Below are positions 36,067 to 44,576 of a stretch of 50,060 bases of DNA, piece after piece. The position numbers were made by a program, and so were the translations under genes. The DNA comes from Cupriavidus neocaledonicus (GTDB lineage: Bacteria; Pseudomonadota; Gammaproteobacteria; Burkholderiales; Burkholderiaceae). The stretch lies in the NCBI RefSeq assembly GCF_000372525.1, contig NZ_AQUR01000076.1, forward strand, positions 20,050 through 70,109, read 5' to 3'. The notes beneath the pieces are model-generated. The model ran no database searches and was not told where the DNA came from. It was given only the letters and a program-made list of their open reading frames with translations. Each line of letters opens with the position of its first letter. The first letter of the stretch is position 1.

Positions 36067-37116
36067 TCAACACGCCAGCAGCCACTGCTGCAGCAGCACG
36101 GGGTCGCGGGTCTGCGTCAACGCCAGCATCAGCAGGATGCGCAGCTTCTGCGGTGACAGATCGCCGCCAGCCAGAACGCCGGCGGCGCGCAGGAAAGCCT
36201 GCGGTGGCACCATACCGCGCGCTGCGCGGGTGGACTGGACCACGGTGACACCGGCGCGCACGGCGTCGGCCAGACCCTGGGCCTCAGCATTCGCAGGTCG
36301 GCCAGGCGGCAGGCCTGCACTGACAATGCCTGCACAGCCGGCCGCCACCAATGCATCAATCGCGGTACGATCGGCCCCGGCGTACGAGATGAGGATGTCC
36401 ACCCGCGGCAAGGCATCAGTACTTGACAGGTCCGGCGACGGGAGCACGCGACCTCGAACCTGCAACCTGCGCATGATCACCGCGCCGCTTGCCTCGACTC
36501 GGCCGAGCGGGCCGAACGGCGGAGCCTCGAAGGCATTGAGATCGAAGCTGGCAGCCTTGGTGACGTCCCGGGCAGCGAAGATATGCCCGTCCATCACCAC
36601 CAGTACGCCAGTGCCACGCGCCGCGCCGGACTGCGCCACCGCGAGGGCCGCCCGCAGGTTGGCCGGCACATCGCTGCCTGCTGTGTTCGCCGGACGCTGC
36701 GCCCCGGTGATCACGATTGGCTGGTCGAGCGTGAGCGCCAGATCGAGAAACCACGCGGTCTCTTCCAGGGTGGCGGTGCCGTGCGTGATGACAAACCCGG
36801 CCAGCCCCGGATCGCGTCGTGCGGTGTCCTCGATCAGGCGCGCCAGCGCCAACCAGTCCGCCGGCGTGATGCCAGTGCTGCCCAGCGCGCGGAACGGTAC
36901 CGGCACCAGTTCGACCGCATCGGCCACTTCACCAAGGTCGCCGAGATCATCGAGCAGCTTCGCTATCGGGTGGACCACGCCGCTTTCGCCGTACTCGATC
37001 CAGTCGAAGCGGTGCCGGGCGTGCATCGCGAACGTGCCCCCCGTGCCGATCACCGCAATACGCGGGCGCGCGGCGTTGCCTGCGCAGGCGGCCATCGTGC
37101 CGGTCCCCGCGCTCAT
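36067..37116 (-). CDS. Asparaginase-family amidohydrolase lacking the catalytic Asp
   Basis: The 349-residue protein has the asparaginase fold. The first Thr (Thr28) is in AVIGTGGTFAM. The second motif reads THGTATLEETA (111-121) where the family has THGTDTMEETA, so the Asp that assists the second catalytic Thr is Ala115. Lys187 in ARDVTKAASFD is kept. The start overlaps the ferredoxin stop by four bases. Without the Asp it may have weak activity or a different substrate; being inside an aromatic oxygenase operon it may hydrolyse an amide or lactam intermediate. The call as a true L-asparaginase is doubtful. Confidence 0.82.
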   Translation of the reverse strand: MSAGTGTMAACAGNAARPRIAVIGTGGTFAMHARHRFDWIEYGESGVVHPIAKLLDDLGDLGEVADAVELVPVPFRALGSTGITPADWLALARLIEDTARRDPGLAGFVITHGTATLEETAWFLDLALTLDQPIVITGAQRPANTAGSDVPANLRAALAVAQSGAARGTGVLVVMDGHIFAARDVTKAASFDLNAFEAPPFGPLGRVEASGAVIMRRLQVRGRVLPSPDLSSTDALPRVDILISYAGADRTAIDALVAAGCAGIVSAGLPPGRPANAEAQGLADAVRAGVTVVQSTRAARGMVPPQAFLRAAGVLAGGDLSPQKLRILLMLALTQTRDPVLLQQWLLAC

Positions 37117-37487
37117 GACTGCTCCGGGGTGGCAATATAGACCACGCCGGCTTCTACCTTCACGGCATGGCAACGGGCATCGCGGGTCAGCGGCGTGCAC
37201 ATGGCTCGTCCGTTGCGCACGTCGAAGAGCCCCGCGTGCAGCGGGCATTCGATGCCATGTCCGTCCATTTCGCCGTCCGACAGCAGCGCGTTGCCGTGCG
37301 TGCAGATGTCGTCCAGGGCGTAGACCGTCTCGTCGACCTTGAACAGGCCGATGCGAAGGCCATCGACGTCCAGCCCATGGCAATCTCCGGCGGCGAACAA
37401 GGCGCCAACTTCGCCGGCACGATACCAGCGTATGACTTCCTCGCGCGCCTGCGGCTCGCGGACTGATTCTGCTTCCTTGATCATCAT
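37113..37487 (-). CDS. Rieske-type [2Fe-2S] ferredoxin
   Basis: The 124-residue protein carries both Rieske cluster motifs: ICTHGNALLS with Cys62 and His64, and ECPLHAGLFDV with Cys81 and His84. This is the electron carrier that feeds a Rieske oxygenase. GGAGGAGAC precedes the first ATG; a second ATG follows directly. The last bases overlap the asparaginase-like start. A reductase gene is two genes upstream and the oxygenase alpha gene heads the operon, so the three make a three-component oxygenase. Confidence 0.93.
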   Translation of the reverse strand: MMIKEAESVREPQAREEVIRWYRAGEVGALFAAGDCHGLDVDGLRIGLFKVDETVYALDDICTHGNALLSDGEMDGHGIECPLHAGLFDVRNGRAMCTPLTRDARCHAVKVEAGVVYIATPEQS

Positions 37488-37521
37488 GGTGTCTCCTCCT
37501 TCAGGAATTCGGCCGCCGGGT

Positions 37522-38076
37522 TCAGCGTGCCGCGCCTGGCCTGCGATCTCTGGCGTCCAACGCCGCCAGCGTCGCCACCAGCGGCATGGGGCCCTGCCCC
37601 AGGGATGTCATGTGGATCCCGGCAAAGCGCATGTGGCTACAGCGCCAGGCGCCATCGGTTTCGCGGCGGTAGCCCTCGTGCGTGGTGGCGGCAAGCAGCA
37701 CAGCATCGCGGTTGTCTTCGCGCAGGGCCAGCTGCCACAGGCGCCAGACTCCTTGAGCACGATCGCCGTCGATCTTCAGTTGCGGGCTGCCGTAGTAATG
37801 CACGGCGAAACACCAGGGTGAGCGCTGAAACCAGTCGTGCAGCTGGGACCGGCCGACCAACGACTCGCCGAATCCACGCCCGCCCTCCCAGAGAGCGTCC
37901 TCGGTGAAGCACAAAGCCTGCTCCCACGCCACGTCGCGCATCGTGTCATCGGCCAGGCGTGTGTAGTCCGGCCGGTACTTGGCATCGGCCAATGCGGCAT
38001 AGCGAGCCTTCAGGTCCCGGATCGCTTCGGCCGCCTCCAGTCGCGCCAGCCGCTGTTCGTTGGTGGGTGCGCTCAT
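37522..38076 (-). CDS. NTF2-like (SnoaL) protein, possible oxygenase beta subunit
   Basis: The 184-residue protein has the cone-shaped NTF2 fold pattern: RLARLEAAEAIRDLKARYA helix, FTEDALWEGG strand, GRSQLHDWFQRSPW, and HYYGSPQLKIDGDRAQGVWR. Beta subunits of ring-hydroxylating oxygenases share this fold and size. Its place between ferredoxin and reductase genes supports that role, but the sequence is closer to generic SnoaL/NTF2 enzymes, so it may instead be a small isomerase or hydrolase. The start overlaps the reductase stop by ATGA. The next gene starts 35 bases on. Confidence 0.75.
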   Translation of the reverse strand: MSAPTNEQRLARLEAAEAIRDLKARYAALADAKYRPDYTRLADDTMRDVAWEQALCFTEDALWEGGRGFGESLVGRSQLHDWFQRSPWCFAVHYYGSPQLKIDGDRAQGVWRLWQLALREDNRDAVLLAATTHEGYRRETDGAWRCSHMRFAGIHMTSLGQGPMPLVATLAALDARDRRPGAAR

Positions 38077-39308
38077 GATGCCAATGCCTTTAGCGGAATC
38101 GCGGCATCGGCTAGACGGCTGCGGTCGATCTGCGAGCCGTGGCGCACCAGTACCTCAAGGTGCTTGCGCTCCCGCCCGTTGTCGATCAGGACACCGCCAA
38201 CGAGCTTCCCGTCTGCCAGCAGCAGCATCGTGGCCGGAGCGCCTGAGGCGCCGTGGCGAACGACAATGTCGTCGGCGTCGCCGGGTTGGCCTACCACCTG
38301 GATGTTGTGACCGAGCTGATCCGTCCACATCCACGGGACTTCCACATATGGCTCGGTACGACCCAGGAGAAAGCCGGCCACCGCCTGCGCCTGGTGCTCG
38401 GCATTGCGCCAGGTTTCCTGCCGCACCGCGCGCTGGTACAACGGACTGTAAGTCAGCGCCACGTCACCCGCGGCAAAGCACCATGGCGCAACGGGGCTCC
38501 GGCAATCGACGCCGACCGGAACTCCATGCTCGTTGGCGATCCCGCTAGCTCGGAGGAAATCGACGCAGGCGTCGATGCCCACTGCCGCCAGCACGACGTC
38601 TGCAACCACGGACGAAGTGTTGCCATCGCGTACGATATGGACACGTAGTGCAGTGCCATCGCGCTCGATGCGGTTGACCTGCACGCCGGTTTCAATGCGA
38701 GTGCCATTGGCCGTGTGCAGCGCCTGCAGCCACTCCGAGGCTGCAGGCGGCAGGCAGCGCGCGAGGATGCGATCGCTTGCCTCCAGCACCGTTACATCCG
38801 CGCCTAGCGCCTTGGCGCTCGCGGCGACCTCCATCCCGATGACGCCGGCCCCAACGATTGCCACGCGCTGGCCAGAGGCCAACGTCTCGCGCAATGCAAG
38901 GCTGTCGTCGATGGTGCGCAAGGTGACAACCCCCGACAGCTCGGCCCCCGGGATATTAAGTGTACGCGCGCGTCCACCGGTCGCGACAACTAGCCGGTCG
39001 AAACCGATCGTTCTGCCGTCGCTCAGGCTCAGCACCCGTGCCTTAGCGTCCAGCGCGCTGGCACGGCCTCGCACATGCGCGACGGATTCGCCATCCGCCC
39101 AGAAGGCGGCAGGGTCGAGCACAAGCTCCGCTGCGGTGCGTTCGCCTTTGAGCAGCTCTTTTGACAATGCCGGGCGCTCATAGGGGGCATGCGATTCTTC
39201 ACCGACGAGCGTTAGCCGCTTGTCATAGCCCAACGCGCGCAAGTGCTGGGCGACGCGACCGCCAGCGTGGCCGGCACCCACGATGACGATGTGTTCCGGC
39301 GTGTTCAT
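38073..39308 (-). CDS. FAD-dependent ferredoxin reductase
   Basis: The 411-residue protein has two dinucleotide folds: IVIVGAGHAGGRVAQHLRAL for FAD and VAIVGAGVIGMEVAASAKAL for NAD(P)H, and the FAD motif CFAAGDVALTY near the C-terminal third. The ERPALSKELL segment is typical of oxygenase-linked reductases of the BphA4/putidaredoxin-reductase type. It would pass electrons from NADH to the Rieske ferredoxin. The start overlaps the preceding cupin stop by four bases, and the stop overlaps the next gene the same way. Confidence 0.92.
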   Translation of the reverse strand: MNTPEHIVIVGAGHAGGRVAQHLRALGYDKRLTLVGEESHAPYERPALSKELLKGERTAAELVLDPAAFWADGESVAHVRGRASALDAKARVLSLSDGRTIGFDRLVVATGGRARTLNIPGAELSGVVTLRTIDDSLALRETLASGQRVAIVGAGVIGMEVAASAKALGADVTVLEASDRILARCLPPAASEWLQALHTANGTRIETGVQVNRIERDGTALRVHIVRDGNTSSVVADVVLAAVGIDACVDFLRASGIANEHGVPVGVDCRSPVAPWCFAAGDVALTYSPLYQRAVRQETWRNAEHQAQAVAGFLLGRTEPYVEVPWMWTDQLGHNIQVVGQPGDADDIVVRHGASGAPATMLLLADGKLVGGVLIDNGRERKHLEVLVRHGSQIDRSRLADAAIPLKALAS

Positions 39309-39685
39309 ACCGCGGCTCCAGCTTGTGCAACCAGCGACGTACGGTTGATCACCCGATACAGGCGCCCGCCATCGGTGTCGCAGATCCAGCGGCGCGGCTC
39401 GGCACTGGGAATGATGATCCCCTCGCCTTTCGACAGACGATAGGTCTCGCCGGCGGCTTCGATCGTAAAGGTGCCATCCAGCACCGCAGCCACTTCCTCG
39501 CCTGCCTCGCCTGCGGCAGCGCTCAGCGTGTCTCCCTGGCGCAGTACCTGAATGGCAATGTCGAAGGCTTCGCCGCTGGCTTCATGGCGTGCCGGGGCGG
39601 TGGAGGTCGACTTGCCCGCCGCCACGCGGCGGCAAAGGGGCTGACTGAAGCATGCCCCTGTGTCGGGATGTCCTTGCGCGCTCAT
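39305..39685 (-). CDS. Cupin-domain protein
   Basis: The 126-residue protein has a single small cupin barrel: EEVAAVLDGTFTIEAAGETY then LSKGEGIIIPSAEPRRWICD. The usual two-His-one-Glu metal site is incomplete: the first motif has no HxH before the Glu pair, and no clear His follows in the second. The protein may therefore bind no metal. It is translationally coupled to both neighbours (4-bp overlaps at each end). Role unknown; a helper or sensor of the oxygenase system is possible. Confidence 0.8.
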   Translation of the reverse strand: MSAQGHPDTGACFSQPLCRRVAAGKSTSTAPARHEASGEAFDIAIQVLRQGDTLSAAAGEAGEEVAAVLDGTFTIEAAGETYRLSKGEGIIIPSAEPRRWICDTDGGRLYRVINRTSLVAQAGAAV

Positions 39686-40107
39686 GCCCGCTCTCCCTGC
39701 GTTTCCCTGTCAGCCAGCGGGTAATAGGGCACCGTATCCTCGGCGCCATACTCCTTGCGGGCTGGCGTCACCACGTTCAGCCGCATGCTGACACCCGCTG
39801 GCTCGAAGCGATTGCTGCCGTAGTGCATCACGCCGGCGGGGATCAGCATTGCATCGCCCTGCTCCATGACGGTCTCGTGGTCGCCGGCTTCACCGAGCCC
39901 TTCGAAGACGGAGCAGGCCCCCGAGAACTGCAGTGACGCTTCTTCGCCATGCTGGTGGGATTTGGCTGGCAGATCACTGCCGGCCGTTTCGACGAACTTG
40001 ACGACGGCTACGCTGACCGTTTCGCCAAACATGTGTTTCATGTACAGGCCACCGGCGACCACTTCTTTCAGGTTGTTGTCGATGGCGAACACCCGGCATT
40101 TCGGCAT
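39682..40107 (-). CDS. Cupin-domain protein with intact His motif
   Basis: The 141-residue protein starts at MPKCRVFAIDNNLKEVVAGG after AGAGGAG; a longer frame to 40134 overlaps the upstream gene. The cupin core shows SHQHGEEASLQFSGACSVFE, with the HxH and Glu of motif 1, and LIPAGVMHYGSNRFEPAG with the His of motif 2, so a metal ion is likely bound. Such cupins can be dioxygenases, isomerases or sensors. It couples to the second cupin gene by a four-base overlap. The pairing of one metal-type and one metal-poor cupin in the same operon is notable. Confidence 0.82.
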   Translation of the reverse strand: MPKCRVFAIDNNLKEVVAGGLYMKHMFGETVSVAVVKFVETAGSDLPAKSHQHGEEASLQFSGACSVFEGLGEAGDHETVMEQGDAMLIPAGVMHYGSNRFEPAGVSMRLNVVTPARKEYGAEDTVPYYPLADRETQGERA

Positions 40108-40130
40108 GCTGGACTCCTCTGGCGGCGCGA

Positions 40131-40517
40131 TCAAAGCGCCGGGGACAATTTGAAGGTCTCGTCGGCCACGAAGCGCCGCGGGTCGAAGCCATCGATCACG
40201 GCCTGCTGGCGGTAGAACTCGATGGCCGGCGCTACCTCGGCCAGAGACAGCAGCAGGTTCATCAGCGCTTGCGCTTGCGCCGGCATCGCACCGGCTTCGA
40301 AGGTGTCCAGATACGCGGTAATCGCCCCGATCTCTCCGAGCATCGCGTCCGCAAAGGCGTGGATCTCTTCCATCGAGGCGCGATGGCGCTGGATATTGCG
40401 CTCAGTTTCGGTCGGCAGGCTCCAGTGCGCGATCGGGCTCAGGTGCGCAAAGCGCTCGGGCAGGGTTGCCGTGCGCTGCTTGCGCAGGCCGCCGACATCG
40501 ATGATCTTTTCTTCCAT
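40131..40517 (-). CDS. Helical hypothetical protein of the oxygenase operon
   Basis: The 128-residue product is soluble and mostly helical: RERFAHLSPIAHW-like N-terminal stretch, ERNIQRHRASMEEIHAFADA, then MLGEIGAITAYLDTFEAGAM and AQALMNLLLSLAEVAPAIEF. I do not recognise a family. It lies directly after the oxygenase alpha gene with 63 bases between them and ahead of the cupins, so it is almost certainly cotranscribed. The constant position suggests a component or chaperone of the oxygenase. The start codon is preceded by GGAGCGAAG-like sequence. Confidence 0.75.
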   Translation of the reverse strand: MEEKIIDVGGLRKQRTATLPERFAHLSPIAHWSLPTETERNIQRHRASMEEIHAFADAMLGEIGAITAYLDTFEAGAMPAQAQALMNLLLSLAEVAPAIEFYRQQAVIDGFDPRRFVADETFKLSPAL

Positions 40518-40580
40518 GACTTCGCTCCGTTATGGGTTACTGCGGCGTTGATGCGGCGTTAATTCGGCGTTGATCCGACG

Positions 40581-41849
40581 TTACTGCGCTGCGCCGATCA
40601 GGCGGTCGACCACGTGGGCGCCGTGGCGGACCAGGATTTCGCTGTCCTGCAGGATCATGTGCGTCTTGGCGCCGGTCTCCGCCGCGGCCTGCGTGCGCTC
40701 CAGCGTGCTCATGTCCTCCAGCAACACGTCGCGCAGCGCAACCTTCATGTACTCGAGGAAGAAGCGGCCCCCGGCCGTGGTCATCTCCGGGTAGTACACG
40801 CGGCCTTCAAACAACATCTTGTTGTGCGCAATCGGGCGGAAGGTGTAGGCCTGGTAGTAGTTGGGCCGCAACGAGACGTAGAAGTCCGGGAAGATGACGT
40901 TGATGTCGAAGAGCCAGTTCTTGCTGTGCGTCCAGTTCACACCCTTGGGCAGGGCTTCGAGCGGAAACTCGTGTTTCGCGCTGCCCATGCCGGCACGCAA
41001 GGCCGCGGCGGCGATCGGGCGCGATGCGGCGGATTCTGCCAGGGCCTCAGCCGCGGCGGCCCCACCACTGGTCACGGCCTTGGGGTTGCCATAGACAGAC
41101 TTCTGGTTGCCTGCCAGCGACAAGCGCCGGTGCACGTCCCCGCAGACCACATCCAGCGGCCGCATGCTGCCGCCGTCGCTCTTGTCGATCGCGTCCGCGA
41201 TGGAATTGCCGTGGACGTACGCAACGTGATAGGCCTCCTGGAAAGCGTCGAGGGCCAGCTTCCAGTTGCAGTTGACAACGCTGGTCCACTGGAACGCACA
41301 GGTCAGCTTGTCGAACGGGTAGCCTTCCACGTCGCCATAGACTGGCTTCATGAACTCAGCCAGCGTCTGCGCCGGCTGCGGTTGCATATTGACGAAGATG
41401 AAGCCCTGCCAGACGTCACAAGAGACTTGAGAGAGACCATAGTCCTCACGCTGCATGTCGAAGAAGCAGCCCTCCTCGGGTACGCCGGTCAGGCGGCCGT
41501 CGAGGTCGTAGGCCCAGCCGTGGAATTTGCAGAAGAACTTGCGCGTGTTGCCACACTTTTCATAGACGACCTGGTTCATCCGGTGCGCACAGACGTTGTG
41601 CATGGCGCGGATCTGGCCCTGCTTGTTGCGCACGACGATGACCTCGGTGTCGCAGACCGCGAGTTCCTTGACGAAGTAATCGCCCGGATTGGGGATCTCT
41701 TCCACGCGTCCAACCTGCAGCCAGGTCTTTTTGAAGATCTCTGCCTTTTCCCGCTCGAAGTACTCGGCAGAGATATAGGGCTCGACCGGTACCGGTGCTT
41801 TGCCGAGCTCCGGATAGCGATCTGTGAAGAACGTCTGCTGCGATGTCAT
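40581..41849 (-). CDS. Rieske non-haem iron oxygenase, alpha subunit
   Basis: The 422-residue catalytic subunit has the Rieske cluster motifs NVCAHRMNQ (Cys87, His89) and FFCKFHGWAY (Cys107, His110). The mononuclear iron site is in LDAFQEAYHVAYVHG with His208 and His213; the third ligand is probably in LLEDMSTLERTQ. The residue that bridges the two metal centres is Glu205, where naphthalene dioxygenase has Asp205. It heads the leftward operon that ends near catA, so the product is probably catechol or feeds it. The substrate cannot be read from sequence. It is divergent from a TetR gene across 238 bases. Confidence 0.92.
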   Translation of the reverse strand: MTSQQTFFTDRYPELGKAPVPVEPYISAEYFEREKAEIFKKTWLQVGRVEEIPNPGDYFVKELAVCDTEVIVVRNKQGQIRAMHNVCAHRMNQVVYEKCGNTRKFFCKFHGWAYDLDGRLTGVPEEGCFFDMQREDYGLSQVSCDVWQGFIFVNMQPQPAQTLAEFMKPVYGDVEGYPFDKLTCAFQWTSVVNCNWKLALDAFQEAYHVAYVHGNSIADAIDKSDGGSMRPLDVVCGDVHRRLSLAGNQKSVYGNPKAVTSGGAAAAEALAESAASRPIAAAALRAGMGSAKHEFPLEALPKGVNWTHSKNWLFDINVIFPDFYVSLRPNYYQAYTFRPIAHNKMLFEGRVYYPEMTTAGGRFFLEYMKVALRDVLLEDMSTLERTQAAAETGAKTHMILQDSEILVRHGAHVVDRLIGAAQ

Positions 41850-42016
41850 TGCGCCTCTCCTCCTGGATGGTGACCTCGGCGAAAGCTCGCCGTCGAATAA
41901 TGAACGTCATTCTATTTTCAAAAAAAGAAAAGTCAAGGAAGGAATGCCACGGACAGCGCAATGGGGTTCTCTCGCCATCGTCAGCGTCCGATCTTGGTAA
42001 AATACCGAACCACGTT

Positions 42017-42032
42017 GGTGCATCCGTGCACC
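42017..42032 (+). promoter_or_regulatory. Probable TetR operator between oxygenase and regulator genes
   Basis: GGTGCA (42017-42022) and TGCACC (42027-42032) form an inverted repeat around TCCG in the divergent gap, and the flanking TT...AA bases extend the symmetry partly. A TetR-family gene starts 55 bases later, so this is the likely operator controlling both directions. Confidence 0.55.
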
Positions 42033-42087
42033 ACCAACCATGTGGACAGGAAACGGCCCAGGGGGGCCGGATCGGAAGGAAAGCTCA

Positions 42088-42744
42088 ATGCCACAAGTGA
42101 AGAAGGCCGGAATGCGCGAGGCGATCCTCGCTGCCGCGTTCGATCTGTTTTGCCGCAAGGGCTACACGGCGACCACGATGTCGGAGATCGCGCGCGCTGC
42201 CGGCATGACCGTGGCCAACCTGTACGTGTACTTCGATGCCAAGCTGCTGATCTTCTATGAGATCTACACCCCATGGCTGCTTGCCCGGGTGGACAGCCTG
42301 CGTGAGTCGGTACGCAAGTTCCCGACGCCCCGCACACGCCTGCGCCGAATCATCGTCGGCCTGTGGGGCGACATTCCGGCAGCAGACCATTCCTTTGCCA
42401 ACGCGATGATCGAGGCGCTCGCCAGCGCCCCCCAGGACACTGCCAAACCGAACAACCTGCTCGAACAGTGCGAGATCGCGATCACTGAATTGATCCTGGA
42501 AAGCCTGCCGCCCGAACGCGCCCACCTGGCGTCGAACCGATTGCTCTCCCACATTCTGTGGATGGCCCACGACGGCTTTGCCATCAATAGCCGGATTGGC
42601 GACACGCGCGACCTGGAGGCCATCGCCACGTTGATGACCGAGATGCTGCTGGGACCGGAGGAAGTTCCCCAACCCGCGCCCCGGAGCAAGCGGCGCGCAT
42701 CAAGCAACCAGAAAGCCCGGCAAGAGTCTTCCGCAGTTTCCTGA
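42088..42744 (+). CDS. TetR-family transcriptional regulator
   Basis: The 218-residue protein starts at MPQVKKAGMREAILAAAFDL after GGAAGGAAAG; a longer frame from 42040 has no ribosome site. The N-terminal helix-turn-helix reads FCRKGYTATTMSEIARAAGM then TVANLYVYFDAKLLIF, the TetR hallmark. The helical C-terminus (AMIEALASAPQDTAKPNNLL) is the ligand domain. It is divergent from the oxygenase operon and should repress it until the aromatic substrate or an intermediate binds. The inverted repeat at 42017-42032 is the candidate operator. Confidence 0.9.
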   Translation: MPQVKKAGMREAILAAAFDLFCRKGYTATTMSEIARAAGMTVANLYVYFDAKLLIFYEIYTPWLLARVDSLRESVRKFPTPRTRLRRIIVGLWGDIPAADHSFANAMIEALASAPQDTAKPNNLLEQCEIAITELILESLPPERAHLASNRLLSHILWMAHDGFAINSRIGDTRDLEAIATLMTEMLLGPEEVPQPAPRSKRRASSNQKARQESSAVS

Positions 42745-43185
42745 GCGCACCAAGGGCGCCCCAACGCCCCTCGAATACCGAGTGCCGCTCAACACCGCCT
42801 GCCTGCTCACTGACATCAAGGCCTCGGCGTTTGCTGTCTCCTTCGCCCCCAGTATCAGCTCTATCCTTCTTCTATATTGTCGGCTGCGCCGGCATGGACA
42901 GACCTGAGCTACCGCTGACAGCATCACTTCGCACATCCATTAGCGGGTTCCCGCAGCCGCGCATTCCGGTCGTATGTCGCTCGCCGAGCACACGCTAGCC
43001 GCGCCGACGGCGCGGCGACCGCTGTGAAAGTGCGCTCCTCATGCCCCGACTAGGGTATGTCCCGATGCCATCCGCGCATTAGCGAATACTACTATTTATT
43101 AAGCCGACGCTCATAAGGGCCCCGCTGTGAGCCTGCCGGCTGCCTACGCCCCCCCCTATAAAGCCGCCCCCCAGGAGTTTTCGCC
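42745..43185. other. Intergenic stretch before the transporter gene
   Basis: No gene is supported. GCCGCGCC (42998-43005) and GGCGCGGC (43009-43016) form an 8-bp stem with a 3-nt loop but no T run. An AT-rich stretch around 43084-43103 may hold the transporter promoter. AGGAG lies just before 43186. Confidence 0.5.
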
Positions 43186-44508
43186 ATGCATGTTGCCGGT
43201 ACTTCCGAAGCCGCCCGGTCCGTGCCCCAACGGACCACCTATCTCGTTCTGCTACTCTGCTGGGGCGCCATCCTCGCCGAGGGCTACGACATCGGCGTGA
43301 TGGGAACCATCGTTCCCGCGCTGATCAATGATCCACAGTGGAGGCTTACGCCTCTTGAACTCGGCCAGATGAGCAGCGCTGCGCTGCTCGGCACCTTGTT
43401 CGGCGCTTATTTCATCAGTCCGCTCAGCGATCTGGCGGGCCGAAAGAAGCTTTTGATCGCCTGCGTGGCACTGTTCTCGTTATCGATGCTCGCGGCAGTC
43501 TGGGCCCCGTCTCCGGCAATGTTCGCCCTCGTGCGCGGCATTGGCGGTCTTGGTTTGGGCGGTGTCATCGCGGTAGCGGCAGCACTCACGGTAGAGTACT
43601 CGCCGCCCAAGCGTCGCAACCTGAACTTTGCGCTGATGTACTCTGGCTATCCGATCGGTGCGGTGGTCTCGGCGGTGGCCGGCATGGCATACATGGAGCA
43701 GTATGGATGGCGTGCCATCGTGGCAATCGGCGCCCTGCCGCTGCTGTTCATGCCAGTGCTGATGCTGTGGCTGCCGGAGTCGCTGGACTTCCTCGTCAGC
43801 AAAGGCCGGCATGCGGAGGCTCAGAAGCTTGCCGAGCGTCTCGGTGTCGATGCACCCACGACGCCAGTCACGCATGACGACACGCCCAGCAGGTCGTTGA
43901 AAGACGTGTTCGCCGAGATCTTTTCGCGCAAAAACGCTTTCGGGACAATCTGCCTGTGGGGCGCGCAGTTCATGGCAATCATGCTGGTCTATGGCCTTGG
44001 CACGTGGCTGCCGCAGATCATGCGCAAGAGCGGCTACGACCTTGGCTCCAGCCTGTCTTTCTTCGCGGTCTTCAATATGGCCGCGGCCATCGGCGGCGTG
44101 ATGATTGGACGGATCGCCGATTACTTTGGACCGCGCAAGACCATTGCTGTCAGCTTCCTGATCGGCGCCGTGTCGATCTTCGCGCTATCGCAGAAGAATG
44201 GACTGCTCGTCAACTATGCCCTGGTCGCACTGGCCGGCTTCGGCAGCATCGCCACGGCGCTCGTGCTGCTTGGCTATATTGCCAACTACTACGCACCGCA
44301 TGCCCGCGCTTCCGCGACAGGCTGGGCCGTGGGCGTAGGACGTTTCGGCGCCATGGCAGGCCCGGTGCTGGGCGGCTATATCGCAGGGCTGAACGCAAAT
44401 CCGGTGTGGAATTTTGTGCTGTTCTCGACCGCAGCAGTACTGGCGGCGCTGGCGGTGTATATCACACCCACGCCGGAGCATGTCAAACACGCCCAAGGCA
44501 GGCAGTAA
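43186..44508 (+). CDS. Aromatic acid:H+ symporter (AAHS) family MFS transporter
   Basis: The 440-residue protein has twelve predicted helices. The AAHS signature EGYDIGVMG lies in the first helix, DLAGRKKLL is the loop 2-3 motif of the superfamily, and MIGRIADYFGPRKT is the repeat of that motif in the second half. Relatives such as BenK, PcaK and MhpT import benzoate, 4-hydroxybenzoate and related acids with protons. CCAGGAG precedes the start. It is next to the TetR gene and probably cotranscribed with the isomerase-like gene downstream. The true substrate is unknown but is probably the starting compound of this cluster. Confidence 0.92.
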   Translation: MHVAGTSEAARSVPQRTTYLVLLLCWGAILAEGYDIGVMGTIVPALINDPQWRLTPLELGQMSSAALLGTLFGAYFISPLSDLAGRKKLLIACVALFSLSMLAAVWAPSPAMFALVRGIGGLGLGGVIAVAAALTVEYSPPKRRNLNFALMYSGYPIGAVVSAVAGMAYMEQYGWRAIVAIGALPLLFMPVLMLWLPESLDFLVSKGRHAEAQKLAERLGVDAPTTPVTHDDTPSRSLKDVFAEIFSRKNAFGTICLWGAQFMAIMLVYGLGTWLPQIMRKSGYDLGSSLSFFAVFNMAAAIGGVMIGRIADYFGPRKTIAVSFLIGAVSIFALSQKNGLLVNYALVALAGFGSIATALVLLGYIANYYAPHARASATGWAVGVGRFGAMAGPVLGGYIAGLNANPVWNFVLFSTAAVLAALAVYITPTPEHVKHAQGRQ

Positions 44509-44576
44509 CTCACGAGAACTGGCCGGCGTCGGCTTCTCATCAGACGGCGTCGGTCCTTACTTCAACGGAAAACGAC

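Noticed and set aside
35843..37342. 499-residue frame on the plus strand opposite the asparaginase-like gene and ferredoxin gene
   Set aside because: Arg/Ser/Pro-rich shadow. The minus-strand proteins have intact motifs and overlapping stop-start pairs.
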